Shown: positions 6,741 to 7,066 of the stretch, in pieces
How positions within the stretch are numbered: the first letter of the stretch is position 1
Layout: the number at the start of each line of letters is the position of its first letter
Assembly: GCA_021850345.1 (NCBI GenBank)
Contig: JAJZMN010000141.1
Span: forward strand, 1 to 7,066
From: Actinomycetes bacterium
Lineage (GTDB): Bacteria > Actinomycetota > Acidimicrobiia > Acidimicrobiales > RAAP-2
Direction: 5' to 3'
Length of the DNA: 7,066 nt
Program-made: the position numbers and the translations under genes
Notes under the pieces: generated by a model
The model's input: only the letters and a program-made list of their open reading frames with translations
Databases searched by the model: none
What the model was told of the DNA's origin: nothing

Positions 6741-6827
6741 GAAGTTGGCCGCTGTGCTGGGAGGACGCGTCAAGCTGCCCGGTGTTCGGCCCGAGCTGGC
6801 GGCTGTCTGGGCGCAACTCGGCGCCTG
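6741..6827. repeat. Degenerate direct repeats of about 21 bases
   Basis: Words like AAGTTGGCCGCTGT (6742), AAGCTGCCCGGTGT (6772) and GAGCTGGCGGCTGT (6793) share 11 of 14 bases with the first. A weaker fourth copy is near 6815. The last three start 21-22 bases apart, about two helical turns. They may be binding sites for a regulator or recombinase, or mere GC-biased similarity. Confidence 0.3.
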
Positions 6828-6882
6828 ATTGACGCGCAAAGGACGCGAAGGACGGTGGCAGCGTCCGGCTGAGCCCCGGTGA

Positions 6883-6894
6883 GTTCTCGAGAAC
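6883..6894. repeat. Perfect 12-base palindrome
   Basis: GTTCTCGAGAAC reads the same on both strands and lies about 180 bases upstream of the abrB-like start. Its core TTCTCGAG recurs near 6726-6733. Its symmetry suits a dimeric regulator; operator function is inferred only. Confidence 0.5.
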
Positions 6895-6924
6895 GGGTCC
6901 CGCTCGGTCAAAGAAGTGGACCCG
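6894..6924. repeat. Inverted repeat CGGGTCC/GGACCCG, 17-base spacer
   Basis: Seven-base arms at 6894-6900 and 6918-6924 face each other across 17 bases, directly abutting the 12-base palindrome. A further GGGTCCC copy is at 6955-6961. It could be an operator, a recombinase arm site or a hairpin in RNA; there is no T tract to favour a terminator. Confidence 0.4.
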
Positions 6925-7066
6925 AGCCCACCTGGAAGTGAGGTGTTCACAGAAGGGTCCCACCAGCCCGTCCGCACCGTGATCGAGTTGTCACCCACGC
7001 GATAAGCGACGCCAGCCCACACGGGCGACGCCCTGAGCAGCGCCGACGCGAGCGGGGGTGGCGCAC

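Larger units (their letters stand above)
6703..7066. other. Region without a convincing gene; probable control region of the abrB-like/int pair
   Basis: No frame on the + strand stays open for a meaningful length after 6828. The - strand frames that cross here encode low-complexity, Ser/Arg/Pro-rich sequence that does not resemble protein. The stretch contains a 12-base palindrome, a 7-base inverted repeat, repeated GGGTCCC and GAAGTG words and a set of degenerate repeats (listed separately). Its position upstream of two - strand genes suggests promoter and operator sites. A TTGACC at about 6904-6909 on the - strand is a possible -35 box, but no good -10 follows. Confidence 0.4.

Noticed and set aside
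5911..6828. 305-codon + strand open frame across the integrase start and the abrB-like gene
   Set aside because: It spans two better-supported - strand genes and has low-complexity Gly/Arg composition. The integrase motifs and ribosome binding site favour the - strand.
6685..6963. N-terminal extension of the abrB-like protein up to 6963
   Set aside because: The extension is Ser/Arg/Pro/Gln-rich and unlike a folded domain, and it would cover the palindrome and repeats. A start at 6684 or 6702 fits better.
1..7066. tRNA gene, CRISPR array or insertion sequence
   Set aside because: No tRNA T-arm signature, regular spacer-repeat array or transposase frame was found by reading. An att core in a tRNA end is not visible either.

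Overview
The window is GC-rich DNA with long open frames, 4-base gene overlaps and actinobacterial-style proteins: an integrase of the type seen in actinobacterial mobile elements, and a small double AbrB-like protein. I read it as chromosomal or integrated-element DNA of an actinomycete-like bacterium. I cannot name a genus; the organism call is inference.

Left part (2-4767, + strand): a tightly packed defence-type operon. A C-terminal scrap of an upstream gene (2-100) overlaps by GTGA with an McrB-like motor gene (97-1947). That gene encodes an N-terminal winged helix, a PUA/EVE-like reader and an AAA+ motor with the McrB signature MNTADRS. It overlaps by GTGA with mcrC (1944-3155), which carries a PD-(D/E)xK nuclease core (RPD ... 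DAK). McrC overlaps by ATGA with a 490-codon gene of unknown function (3152-4624), and that overlaps by ATGA with a 48-codon ORF (4621-4767). Four consecutive stop/start overlaps argue for one translationally coupled transcript. From known McrBC biology, the reader domain would bind modified DNA, the AAA+ ring would translocate and McrC would cut. The third protein is the unexplained part and the best candidate for a new component.

Middle (4768-4811): a 44-base convergent junction with a short G/C hairpin. The right edge of the defence operon and the 3' end of an integrase gene meet here. It could be an element boundary, with the 48-codon ORF as the stump of an interrupted gene.

Right part (4812-7066, - strand): a tyrosine recombinase (4812-6056) with a complete catalytic set and a seven-cysteine cluster in its N-terminal half. 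It is preceded by a 193-codon gene (6103-6684) whose product looks like two AbrB/MazE-type swapped-hairpin units. Upstream lies about 360 bases without a convincing gene (6703-7066), holding a perfect 12-base palindrome, an inverted repeat and degenerate direct repeats. It is probably the control region of the abrB-like/int pair. No RNA gene, CRISPR array or IS was seen.
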